Shown here piece by piece: positions 32,562-39,917 of a stretch of DNA of 64,000 nucleotides. The DNA lies in assembly GCA_037045055.1 (NCBI GenBank), contig JBAOHJ010000003.1, positions 1,178,001 to 1,242,000 of the forward strand, written 5' to 3'. The notes under the pieces are model-generated. The model had not been told where the DNA came from. It did not search any database and saw only the letters and a list, made by a program, of their open reading frames with translations. This stretch comes from Phosphoribacter sp037045055 (GTDB taxonomy: Bacteria; Actinomycetota; Actinomycetes; Actinomycetales; Dermatophilaceae). Every line of letters starts with the position of its first letter. Positions within the stretch are counted from its first letter, which is position 1. The position numbers and the translations under genes were made by a program.

Positions 32562-33973
32562 GAGCCGAGCTTGCCGGGGTTGAGGATGCCGGCGGGGTCG
32601 AAGGCCGCCTTGAGCCGGCGCAGCAGGGCCATCTGGTCGGCGCCAAGCCGACGCTGCAGGTAGGCCAGCTTCGCCGAGCCGACGCCGTGCTCGCCGGTGA
32701 TCGTCCCGCCCAGCTCGATGGCGGCCTCGAAGACCTGACCGAAGGCCGCCTCGGCGCGGTGCCGGGCCCGCTCGTCGGCGGGGTCGAAGACGATCGTCGG
32801 GTGCAGGTTACCGTCGCCGGCGTGCCCGAAGGTCGCGCAGACGACGTCGTGGGCGGCGGCGATCGCGTCGATCCGGTCGACCATCTCGGCGATCCTCGGC
32901 CGCGGCACCGTGGCGTCCTCCAGCAGGGTGATCGGCGCCAGGCGGGCCAGCGCCGGCAGCGAGCAGCGCCGTGCGGTGAGCAGCGCCTCGGACTCGGCGA
33001 CGTCCCGAGCCATCGTCACCCCGCGGGCCCCGGTGCGCTCGCAGGTCGCGGCCATGAGCGACAGGGACCGCTCGACCGCCTCCGGGGTGCCGTCGTCCCC
33101 GAAGAGCAGCAAGGCGCCGGCCTGGCGGTCCAGGCCCAGCCGGGCGAAGTCCTCGACGGCGTTGATGCACCGGTTGTCGAGGAACTCCAACGTGGCCGGC
33201 ACCACCCCGTCGTGGATCACCCCGGCGACGGCCCGCCCGGCGTCGGCGAGGGAACCGAAGTACGCCACCCCGGTGCGGGCCACGGCGGGCATCGGCAGCA
33301 GCGCGACGGTGAGCTCGGTGAGAACGGCGAGAGTGCCCTCGGAGCCGGTGAGCAGCCGCGTGAGGTCGTAGCCGGCGACGTCCTTCCACAGCCGGCCGCC
33401 GGTGCGGATCACCTCGCCGGTGGGCAGGACCGCCTCGGTGCCCAGGACGTAGTTGCGGGTCACGCCGTACTTGAGCCCACGCAACCCGCCGGCGCACATG
33501 GCGACGTTGCCCCCGACCGTCGACACCGTCTTGCTCCCGGGGTCGGGGGCATAGAGCAGGCCCTTCGCGGCCGCCGCGTCGGCCAGTTCGGCCGTGGTCA
33601 CGCCCGGCTCGACGACGGCGAGCAGCTCGTCGGCGTCGACCTCGCGGATCGCGTTCATCCGGGTGAGCACGAGCACGATGCCGCCGGCCTGGGGCACCGT
33701 CGCCGCAGCCAGGTTGGAGCCCCCGCCGCGGGGCACGACGGGTATGCCGCGCTCGGTCGCCAACCGCAGGATCGCCGACACCTGCGCGGTGGTCGAGGGC
33801 AGGACGACCGCGTCGGGCCGGGCGCGGAACAGTGGCGTGGCGTCTCGGGAGTACGGCTCGACGTCGCCGTCGGTGACGTAGACGTGCTCGGGGCCGGCGA
33901 TCGCGCGCAGCCGGTCGACGACGGCCGGGTCGAGGCCACGGGTGGCGGGCGGCATACCGGGTGCGGGCGTCAT
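32558..33973 (-). CDS. glcD: FAD-linked oxidase subunit (GlcD-like)
   Basis: 471 residues of the vanillyl-alcohol-oxidase fold: FAD_binding_4 (PDAVVLPSTTAQVSAILRLATERGIPVVPRGGGSNLAAATVP, STVGGNVAMCAGGLRGLKYGVTRNYVLG, LLTGSEGTLAVLTEL) and a C-terminal FAD-oxidase domain ending with FGHAGDGNLHPTIVFDP and TGEHGVGSAKLAYL. It oxidises a 2-hydroxy acid (glycolate or D-lactate) and passes electrons to the GlcF subunit. ATG 33973 matches the family N-terminus. First gene of the run down to the Lon-N protein. Confidence 0.9.
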   Translation of the reverse strand: MTPAPGMPPATRGLDPAVVDRLRAIAGPEHVYVTDGDVEPYSRDATPLFRARPDAVVLPSTTAQVSAILRLATERGIPVVPRGGGSNLAAATVPQAGGIVLVLTRMNAIREVDADELLAVVEPGVTTAELADAAAAKGLLYAPDPGSKTVSTVGGNVAMCAGGLRGLKYGVTRNYVLGTEAVLPTGEVIRTGGRLWKDVAGYDLTRLLTGSEGTLAVLTELTVALLPMPAVARTGVAYFGSLADAGRAVAGVIHDGVVPATLEFLDNRCINAVEDFARLGLDRQAGALLLFGDDGTPEAVERSLSLMAATCERTGARGVTMARDVAESEALLTARRCSLPALARLAPITLLEDATVPRPRIAEMVDRIDAIAAAHDVVCATFGHAGDGNLHPTIVFDPADERARHRAEAAFGQVFEAAIELGGTITGEHGVGSAKLAYLQRRLGADQMALLRRLKAAFDPAGILNPGKLGS

Positions 33974-34020
33974 AGACGCATCCTGTCCACCCGAAGCCCG
34001 GGGGGGGAACCCCTGCGGCG

Positions 34021-35370
34021 TCACGTTCCGTGCGGGGCCGCCGTCTCCGGGTCGGCCGCGGCTGCCCGGCGCACCAGCGGCATCACGGTCAGGCCCTGGA
34101 CGGCGATGCTGAACAGGACCACGGCATACGTGGCGGTGACCAGGTGGGCGCGGTACGGGCTCGGCGGAAGGCCGAGCGCGAGGCTGATGGCGATCCCGCC
34201 GCGCAACCCGCCCCAGACCAGCAGACGGATCGTGCCCGGGCCGTACCCGTCGCGGTGTCGCACCAGGCGGATCGGCACGATCACGCTGGCCGCTCGGGCG
34301 AGCAGGGCGACCCCGATGATGAGCACGCTGGCCAGGACCTGCGGGCCGAAGGTCTCGGTGAGTAGGACGTCGAAACCGATGAAGGCGAACAGCAGCACGG
34401 TGAGGACCTGCTCGAGGGTCTCCCAGAAGCCTTCGAGCTGCTCGCGGGTCACCGGGTCGAAGGCCTCCTCCTTGCCGGCCGAGACGACGAGCCCGGCGAC
34501 GACCATCGCCAGCGGTCCGCTGACCCCGAGGGTGTCCGCGGCAAGGTACCCGCCGGCCACCAGGGCCAGGGTGATGACGATCTCGACGATGTGCCCGTCG
34601 ATGGAACGGCACATGCGGTAGCCGAGCCAGCCGAGAGCGGCGCCGAAGGCCACCCCGCCGACGGCCTCACGGGCGAACACCAGCAGCGCGCCGCCCAGGC
34701 CCGCCCCGACGTGCCCACCCGCGTCCACGCCCGCGAGCCCGGCGAAGGCGACGAAGAGCACCACCCCGACACCGTCGTTGAACAGGCTCTCGCCGGCGAT
34801 CAGGGTCTTGAGCCGCGGCGGCGCGTTGACGCGACGCAGCATGTCGAGCACGGCCACCGGGTCGGTCGGGCTGATCAGCGCACCGAACAGCAGCGCCCAG
34901 GCGAACGGCAGCTCCAGGCCGACCACCCGGAAGGCCGCCCAGGCCCCGGCCCCGGCGACGACCGCGCTGACGATCGTCCCGGCGGTCGCGAGGGTGAAGA
35001 TGCCGGCCCGCTGGTGCAGCAACCGACGCGCGTCGAGGCTCAGCGCCCCGGCGAACAGCAGCACCGAGAGTATGCCGTTGAGCACGAAGGCGGTGAAGTC
35101 CAGCGTCTGGAGCATCTCCTGGGCGCGCGCCTTGAGCCCCACCGAGATCCCCAATGCCTCCAGCCCGAGGACCAGCAGGGAGGACAGCGCACCGGCCAGG
35201 GTCACCCCCACCGTGGTGGGGATGCGCACGAACCGCTCGTTGACCCACGCCAAGACGGCGGTGAGACAGAGCAACGTGACGAACGCCGACACCACGAGCC
35301 CCATCGTCGCATCGGCCCGGCCGGCCATGTCGCCCAGTCCCGGCGGGCCGCGGCCGGCCCAACGCGGCAT
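34021..35370 (-). CDS. CPA1-type cation/proton antiporter (NhaP-like)
   Basis: 449 residues with about 12 hydrophobic helices: VVSAFVTLLCLTAVLAWV, VGVTLAGALSSLLVLGL, TAFVLNGILSVLLFAGAL, FALLFGALISPTDPVAVLDMLRR-like core, GESLFNDGVGVVLFVAF (conserved NDG), WGGLRGGIAISLALGL (GGLRG). ALISPTDPVAV and ESLFNDG are NhaP/CPA1 transport-site motifs. Na+ or K+ for H+ exchange at the membrane. GGGAG four bases upstream supports ATG 35370; ATG 35304 is an alternative. Confidence 0.9.
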   Translation of the reverse strand: MPRWAGRGPPGLGDMAGRADATMGLVVSAFVTLLCLTAVLAWVNERFVRIPTTVGVTLAGALSSLLVLGLEALGISVGLKARAQEMLQTLDFTAFVLNGILSVLLFAGALSLDARRLLHQRAGIFTLATAGTIVSAVVAGAGAWAAFRVVGLELPFAWALLFGALISPTDPVAVLDMLRRVNAPPRLKTLIAGESLFNDGVGVVLFVAFAGLAGVDAGGHVGAGLGGALLVFAREAVGGVAFGAALGWLGYRMCRSIDGHIVEIVITLALVAGGYLAADTLGVSGPLAMVVAGLVVSAGKEEAFDPVTREQLEGFWETLEQVLTVLLFAFIGFDVLLTETFGPQVLASVLIIGVALLARAASVIVPIRLVRHRDGYGPGTIRLLVWGGLRGGIAISLALGLPPSPYRAHLVTATYAVVLFSIAVQGLTVMPLVRRAAAADPETAAPHGT

Positions 35371-35394
35371 CCGGCTCCCAGGCGCGCGGTGAGG

Positions 35395-35677
35395 TCAGCG
35401 GTCGTGGGCCCGGTGGTGGGATGAGGCAGGCCGCAGCAGTGCCCAGGTCACCTCGCTGCGGGCACGTCGAGCCAACGCAAATCGTCCCCGTCGCTGTCCT
35501 GCAGGGGCTCTAGCGAAAGCGAAGGCAGCCTCACGGCGAAAAAGCCGACCCAAGGCTCGAAGTTGCCGGTGGCGCTCACCTCTCCGAAAGTCCCTGACCT
35601 GCGCGCATGCAACCCCCCGCTGCGCTTCAGGCACAGCCAGTGGCGGCCCCCAGGCACACCGTGACGTCTCGGCCAGG
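35395..35677. other. Gap without a supported gene, downstream of the antiporter and toxin gene
   Basis: These roughly 280 bases include an open minus-strand frame (35448-35789) whose tail reads NFEPWVGFFAVRLPSLSLEPLQ, but it overlaps the toxin gene, has atypical codon use and no ribosome-binding site, and I recognise no family. It is slightly lower in GC than the flanks and lacks the native octamer, consistent with the start of an acquired patch. Confidence 0.4.
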
Positions 35678-35941
35678 TCACCGGCGCTGGTAGATGTCGC
35701 GGCGATGGCCGACCGCGACGACGAGGACCAGCAGGACGTCGTCGTGGATTTCGTAGACGATTCGGTAGTCGCCGGTGCGCACACGCCACTCGCCATCGCC
35801 GCCGACAAGCTTTCGGGCGCCTCGGGGTCGAGGGTGATCCGCCAGCAACTCAATGGCCGCCTGGATCCTGCGCCGAGCCGGGGGATCCAGTCTGCGCATC
35901 TGATGCACGACTGCCGGCGCGACCTCGATCCGATACGTCAT
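35678..35941 (-). CDS. RelE/ParE-family toxin
   Basis: 87 residues: MTYRIEVAPAVVHQMRRLDPPARRRIQAAIELLADHPRPRGARKLVGGDGEWRVRTGDYRIVYEIHDDVLLVLVVAVGHRRDIYQRR. The RelE fold ends with GDYRIVYEI and VGHRRDIY, the canonical catalytic and substrate-binding residues (Arg in EWRVR, Tyr in DIY). It should cleave ribosome-bound mRNA when unopposed. ATG 35941 overlaps the antitoxin stop by four bases. Located next to IS remnants and outside the octamer-rich backbone. Confidence 0.93.
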   Translation of the reverse strand: MTYRIEVAPAVVHQMRRLDPPARRRIQAAIELLADHPRPRGARKLVGGDGEWRVRTGDYRIVYEIHDDVLLVLVVAVGHRRDIYQRR

Positions 35942-36201
35942 GCCAGGCCGAGGTCGGCCTTGACCAGTTCCCACGGGATGGCGGCATGCCCGTCCGCCAT
36001 CTCGGCCCGGGCGGCGGCGGCGTTCTCGAGGTCAGCGAGGTCCTCGGCCGCCGCGATGAGTCGGTCTAGGTCATCGGCGTCGATGACTGCGGCTACCCGA
36101 TGCCCGCGCCGCGTGAGATACACAGGATTGTGCTCGACGCGGGCGGCGTCTACGACGTCGGCCAGCCGGGCTCGCGCGTCACTCACCGTCATCTCGCTCA
36201 T
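35938..36201 (-). CDS. YefM/Phd-family antitoxin
   Basis: 87 residues: MSEMTVSDARARLADVVDAARVEHNPVYLTRRGHRVAAVIDADDLDRLIAAAEDLADLENAAAARAEMADG. The N-terminal Phd/YefM fold binds DNA (VSDARARLADVV; PVYLTRRGHRVAAVID) and the C-terminal acidic helix wraps the toxin. ATG 36201 is chosen because GGTGGAGC precedes it, and an upstream palindrome (36224-36245) would serve as its operator. Four-base overlap with the toxin is typical. Confidence 0.93.
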   Translation of the reverse strand: MSEMTVSDARARLADVVDAARVEHNPVYLTRRGHRVAAVIDADDLDRLIAAAEDLADLENAAAARAEMADGHAAIPWELVKADLGLA

Positions 36202-36223
36202 GTGCTCCACCATACGGCGAAAG

Positions 36224-36245
36224 CGCTGATTTGTACATTTCAGCG
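36224..36245 (-). promoter_or_regulatory. Palindromic operator/promoter of the toxin-antitoxin operon
   Basis: Imperfect 22-bp palindrome centred on TGTACA, with arms CGCTGA and TCAGCG, 22 bp upstream of the antitoxin start. A TACAAAT sequence on the minus strand inside it is a plausible -10 element, so bound antitoxin-toxin complex would occlude RNA polymerase. AT-rich compared with its surroundings. Confidence 0.5.
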
Positions 36246-36450
36246 ATGGCTCGCAGCGACTTGGGTAACCCACGGCGAAAGAAACTCGACTCCCCGGACC
36301 CCTGCGGGACCGAGAGATGACCCTGACGTTGGACCTGCACAAGACACAGCGAGCGGTGCGTCCCGGACCCGCCGCCGGCATGATCTGGGTCGACGGCTCC
36401 CTCTACTCCAGCGCGCTGCCCGAGAAGCTGCGAACTCTCGAGCCTTGGTC

Positions 36451-36466
36451 TTGGTGCGCAAGGGGG
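36451..36466 (+). repeat. 16-bp copy of the tRNA-Leu 3' end
   Basis: TTGGTGCGCAAGGGGG is identical and in the same orientation as 39035-39050, which is the 3' terminus (including CCA) of the tRNA-Leu gene. It lies just outside the left end of the IS481-family element. Such a duplication is what site-specific integration at a tRNA 3' end leaves behind, but no integrase gene remains; it could also be a rearrangement by-product. Confidence 0.55.
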
Positions 36467-36536
36467 TGTCGAGTCTCAGGACATAGGCAACGGGTGTCTC
36501 AAGACATAGGCAACACGTCGGCGCTCGGATGGTGGG

Positions 36537-37710
36537 GTGTCGAAGGCGAGGTTGGTCATCACCGCGGTCATCCTGCAGGGGCTCAGCCAGGCCGAGGCGG
36601 CCCGGCAGTACGGCCTGTCACCGGCCTGGGTGTCCCGGCTCGTGGCCCGCTACCGCCTCGAGGGCCAGGCCGCGTTCGAACCGCGGTCGCGGCGGCCCAA
36701 GACCAGCCCACGGGCCGTGTCCGAGCCGGTCGCGGCGGCCGTGTTGGCCGAACGAGACCGGCTGGTCGCCGCCGGGCACGACGCCGGCCCGGAGACGATC
36801 AGCGCTTACCTGGCCCGCACCACGGTATCCGTCTCCAGAGCCAGCGTGGCCCGGATCCTGACCCACCACCACCGGGTCGTCCCCACCCCGGCCAAGAAGC
36901 CCAAGAGCACCTACCGACGGTTCGAAGCCGACCAACCCAACGAATGCTGGCAGTCCGACTTCACCCACGTGCCCCTGGCCGACGGCACCGACGTCGAGGT
37001 CATCACCTGGCTGGACGACCACTCCAGGATGGCCTGCACGTCTCGGCACACCGCACGATCACCGGCCCGATCGTGCTGGCCACCTTCCGCGCCACCATCA
37101 CCGAATACGGCTGCCCCGCATCCACTCTCACCGACAACGGCATGGTGTACACCGTCCGGCACGCCTCCACCCGAGCCCGCGGCGGCCGCAACGCCTTCGA
37201 AACCGAACTCGCCCACCTGGGCGTCACCCAGAAGAACTCCCGCCCCACCACCCCACCACCTGCGGCAAAGTCGAACGATTCCAGCAGACCCTCAAGACCT
37301 GGCTCACCCGCCAACCCCACCCACCCGCGACCATCGACCAGCTGCAAGCCCTCATCGACCGATTCCGCACCGAGTACAACCAGCACCGACCCCACCGCGC
37401 CCTGCACCGGGCCACCCCCACCGCCGCCTACCAGGCCCGACCCAAAGCCACCCCCACCAACGAACCCCCAGACCGAACCCACACCCGCATCCGCACCGAC
37501 AAGGTCAACAACGGCAAGATCACCCTGCGCCACAGCGGCACCCTCTACTCCATCGGCATCGGCCGCCACCACAACGGACTAACCGTCAAAGCCCTCATCC
37601 ACGGCCTACACATCACCATCGTCGACGCCACCACCGGCGAAGTACTACGCCAACTCACCCTCGACACCACCCGCAAGTACCAGCCCCAACCACAAAGCCC
37701 GAACCCCCAC
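36537..37710 (+). pseudogene. IS481-family transposase, frameshifted
   Basis: The frame starts at GTG 36537 with an HTH (SKARLVITAVILQGLSQAEAARQYGLSPAWVSRLVARYRLEG) and the start of the integrase core (NECWQSDFTHVPLADGTDVEVITWLDDHSR). At about 37035 the homologous sequence moves to another frame (SAHRTITGPIVLATFRATITEYGCPASTLTDNGMVYT... ) and at about 37245 to a third (CGKVERFQQTLKTWLTRQ... RPHRALHRATPTAAYQAR). So at least two indels inactivate it. The last codons reach CAC at 37708-37710; the stop TGA lies beyond the nested IS3, at 38997-38999. Confidence 0.82.
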
Positions 37711-37754
37711 GGGACTGCCCAGGGTCTGGTTGACAGTCATGGTGGGTGGTCTTG

Positions 37755-38642
37755 TCAGGCCGCTGAGGCGGTCGAGTAGATGGTCTCAAACTCGATGGGG
37801 GTCAGTCGACCCAGGCGACGCTGTCGGCGCCGGCGGTGGTAGGTGCGTTCGGTCCAGGTGACGATCGCCAGCCGCAGGTGGCCGCGGGTGGCCCACCGTT
37901 GTCGGTCGAGCACGTTCTTCTGCAGCAAGGCGAACCAGCTCTCCATGGCCGCATTGTCAGCGCTCGAGGCCACCCGCCCCATCGAGCCGACCAGCCCAGC
38001 GTCGGCCAGGGCACGGGTGTATTTCCGGGCTCGGAATTGGCTACCTCGGTCGCTGTGCACGATGCACCCGGAGACCACACTCGGGCCGCCGCGGCGGTCG
38101 ACCGCGTTGCGCAGCGCGGCCACCGCCAAAGATGCCTTCATCCGCGAGTCGATGCTGTAGCCCACGATCCGCCCGGAGTAGACGTCCTTGACGGCGCACA
38201 TGTACAGCTTGCCCTCACCGGTGGCGTGCTCGGTGATGTCGGTCAGCCACAGCTCGTTGGGCCGGTCAGCGGTGAAGTCGCGTTCGACCAGGTCGTCGTA
38301 CACCGCCGGGCCAGGACGTTTGCCGCCCCGGCGCTTCGGGGAGAGCACTGAGAAGATCCCGGTCATCGAGCAGACCCGCCACACCCGGTTCTCTGAGGCG
38401 GTGAACCCCTGCTCGACCAGCTCGTCGCTGATCAGCCGGTAGCCGAACTCCGGGTCGTCGGCGTGCACGTCCCGGGCGGCGTTGATCAGGTGGGCGTCGT
38501 CCCAGTCGCGTTGGCTGACCGGGTCGGCCCGCCACGCGTAGTAGGCCTGCCGGGACACGCCCAGGACCCGGCACGAGACGATCACGGGCACCCGGATCGT
38601 GGCCCCCTCAGCGGCCAGGTCAGTGATGAGGGGGTAGGTCAT
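37755..38642 (-). CDS. IS3-family transposase OrfB, copy 2
   Basis: 295-residue DDE transposase catalytic subunit, identical in sequence to the copy at 3021-3908 (NELWLTDITEH, HSDRGSQF, DNAAMESWF). It lies on the minus strand and overlaps OrfA by four bases; -1 frameshifting at the C-CCA-AAA run would make OrfAB. Intact and presumably functional. Confidence 0.94.
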   Translation of the reverse strand: MTYPLITDLAAEGATIRVPVIVSCRVLGVSRQAYYAWRADPVSQRDWDDAHLINAARDVHADDPEFGYRLISDELVEQGFTASENRVWRVCSMTGIFSVLSPKRRGGKRPGPAVYDDLVERDFTADRPNELWLTDITEHATGEGKLYMCAVKDVYSGRIVGYSIDSRMKASLAVAALRNAVDRRGGPSVVSGCIVHSDRGSQFRARKYTRALADAGLVGSMGRVASSADNAAMESWFALLQKNVLDRQRWATRGHLRLAIVTWTERTYHRRRRQRRLGRLTPIEFETIYSTASAA

Positions 38643-38932
38643 TTTGGGAGCACGTCCCGGGCCAGGTACGCCGCCGCCCTGCGCAGCACCTCGTTCTCCT
38701 GCTCCAGCAGCCGGTTACGCTTCTTCAGCTCCCGCAACGCTTCCGACTCCTCCTTCGTGGCGCCAGGACGTTTGCCATCCTCGATGTCAGCCAGAGCTAG
38801 CCAGCGGTGCAGGCAGGACTCGGAGATCCCGAAGTCCTTGGCCACCTGCGCCACCGACGCCTCGGCCCTACGTGCCACCGCGATCACATCGTCGCGGAAC
38901 TCCTTGGGAAACGCTTTGGGCATGGTCGGCAT
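38639..38932 (-). CDS. IS3-family transposase OrfA, copy 2
   Basis: 97-residue helix-turn-helix and coiled-coil OrfA, identical to the copy at 2731-3024. Start ATG 38932 is preceded by GGAAGG. Its promoter is inside the IS end next to the transposase target side, as is usual in this family. Confidence 0.93.
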   Translation of the reverse strand: MPTMPKAFPKEFRDDVIAVARRAEASVAQVAKDFGISESCLHRWLALADIEDGKRPGATKEESEALRELKKRNRLLEQENEVLRRAAAYLARDVLPK

Positions 38933-39035
38933 CCTTCCGGTGAGGACTGACAGTCCTCACACGCTCGGTGTCAACCAGACCCTGGGCAGTCCCCACTGAG
39001 GGTTCGGGCCTTGCCGATGTCTTGAGACATCACAT

Positions 39036-39121
39036 TGGTGCGCAAGGGGGGATTTGAACCCCCACGTCCTTGCGGACACTGGCACCTGAAGCCAGCGCGT
39101 CTGCCGTTCCGCCACTTGCGC
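39036..39121 (-). tRNA. tRNA-Leu (anticodon CAG)
   Basis: Read on the minus strand, 86 nt starting GCGCAAGTGGCGGAACGG and ending TTGCGCACCA with CCA encoded. The acceptor stem GCGCAAG pairs with CTTGCGC, the anticodon stem CTGGC/GCCAG closes the loop TTCAGGT giving anticodon CAG, there is a long variable arm typical of class II leucine tRNAs, and the T-arm reads GGGGGTTCAAATCCCCC. In Mycobacterium a tRNA-Leu lies beside fhaA as well, so position is conserved. Its 3' end is only 6 bp from the IS481 right end. Confidence 0.95.
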
Positions 39122-39405
39122 GTGTGCGAGGACCAAGTGTGCCCTCACCACCTGGACAAGGCAAACCGTAACCCGCCCCCGCGACGGCCCCTGCGCACGG
39201 GGCCGGGGACCGCCGCCCGAGCTCACCCCGCCAGGGTGAGTCACCCCACTCGCGCGGGGGACAGAGCCCCGCGGGCCGACCACCGCGCCACAGACCTCTG
39301 CGAACCGGGCAGGGTCTTGGCCAATGGGACGACGCGGGGCACACTGACCTGACCGGGAGCACCGACCAGGGCTCGATCATCGTTGAACCGACTCAGGGGC
39401 TAAAC
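39122..39405. other. Divergent gap between tRNA-Leu and the secreted-protein gene, with hairpins
   Basis: No gene is supported. Two GC-rich stem-loops are present: GGCCCC/GGGGCC (39186-39204) and CTCACCC-CGCCA-GGGTGAG (39219-39237). This region must hold the tRNA promoter (minus strand) and the promoter of the secreted-protein gene (plus strand); I cannot place either confidently. Confidence 0.4.
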
Positions 39406-39720
39406 ATGAAGCGACACCTCGCCCGCCTCGGCGCCATAGGCATCCTCGCCACCGCCGCCACGTTCGGGGCCACCAGCACCGCCCAAGCCGCCGACTGCAC
39501 GGTGTGGAGGACCGGCACGGCGACGTGGAACGCCCGGTGCTCCTCGACGCCCTACCCGTACGACGTCTTCCGGTTGCGGCTGCGTTGCCGCCTCGACCTC
39601 ACCAACACCTACTGGTCCGCGGTCGGCAACATCGTCACGCCCTCCGGTACCTCCACCGCCACCTGCCCCAGCGACTACTACGTCGTGGGCTACTCCATCT
39701 CCTTCTACGACTGGTGGTGA
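39406..39720 (+). CDS. Small secreted cysteine-containing protein, unknown function
   Basis: 104 residues with a Sec signal peptide (MKRHLARLGAIGILATAATFGATSTAQA/AD). The mature part, about 75 residues, has four cysteines (ADCTVWR, NARCSS, LRCRLD, TATCPS), suggesting two disulfides, and is rich in Tyr, Trp and Thr (TNTYWSAVGNIVTPSG; YYVVGYSISFYDWW). It ends in aromatic residues. I recognise no family. It sits between tRNA-Leu and fhaA, where the cell-growth cluster usually has nothing of this kind, and lacks an obvious strong SD. Confidence 0.7.
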   Translation: MKRHLARLGAIGILATAATFGATSTAQAADCTVWRTGTATWNARCSSTPYPYDVFRLRLRCRLDLTNTYWSAVGNIVTPSGTSTATCPSDYYVVGYSISFYDWW

Positions 39721-39917
39721 CGGCCGCCCCGGGGCGGTGGACGGTGGCCGCCGGCCGCTGACCGACGCCGACGACGGGTAGCGGCCGTCGAGCGGGCGAG
39801 CGGCGACCGGCGCCGGCGCTGCGACGCGCCAGGGCCGGCCCGCCGTCTCGCCCACCCGTCCCTGCTGGCTGCGGCGGATACGATGAACAGACCGCCCAGG
39901 GCCAGGAAGGAGGGCTG

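Larger units (their letters stand above)
37711..38993 (-). mobile_element. IS3-family insertion sequence, copy 2 (1283 bp, inverted)
   Basis: Same 1283-bp element as at 2670-3952, in the opposite orientation, with the same 25-bp terminal inverted repeats. It is bordered by a 3-bp direct repeat CAC (37708-37710 and 38994-38996), the target duplication expected for this family. The insertion is within the IS481-family element, in a stem-loop. Both transposase proteins are identical to copy 1. Confidence 0.95.
37697..39009 (+). terminator. IS481 terminator hairpin split by IS3 copy 2
   Basis: The 10-base arms GCCCGAACCC (37697-37706) and GGGTTCGGGC (39000-39009) are exact inverted complements. 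If the IS3 and one CAC duplicate are removed they are separated by only seven bases that include the transposase TGA, forming a rho-independent-like stem-loop ending the IS481 transposase. IS3 copy 2 landed in this loop. Confidence 0.7.
36495..39029 (+). mobile_element. IS481-family element, decayed and interrupted by IS3 copy 2
   Basis: Left end TGTCTCAAGACATAGGCAA at 36495-36513; right end is its inverted repeat at 39011-39029 (TTGCCGATGTCTTGAGACA; one mismatch). The single transposase gene is frameshifted, and the IS3 copy at 37711-38993 sits at its last codon. Without the IS3 the element is about 1.25 kb, normal for IS481. A second end-like sequence (GTCTCAGGACATAGGCAAC, 36473-36491) just outside the left end suggests an earlier insertion nearby. 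No flanking target duplication is obvious. Confidence 0.8.

Noticed and set aside
35448..35789. Small minus-strand gene between antiporter and toxin
   Set aside because: Overlaps the toxin gene, no SD, no family resemblance, and unusual composition.
36317..36470. Plus-strand frame beginning MTLTLDLHKTQRAV
   Set aside because: Short, runs into the tRNA fragment and IS481 end, and resembles no complete family; treated as remnant DNA.
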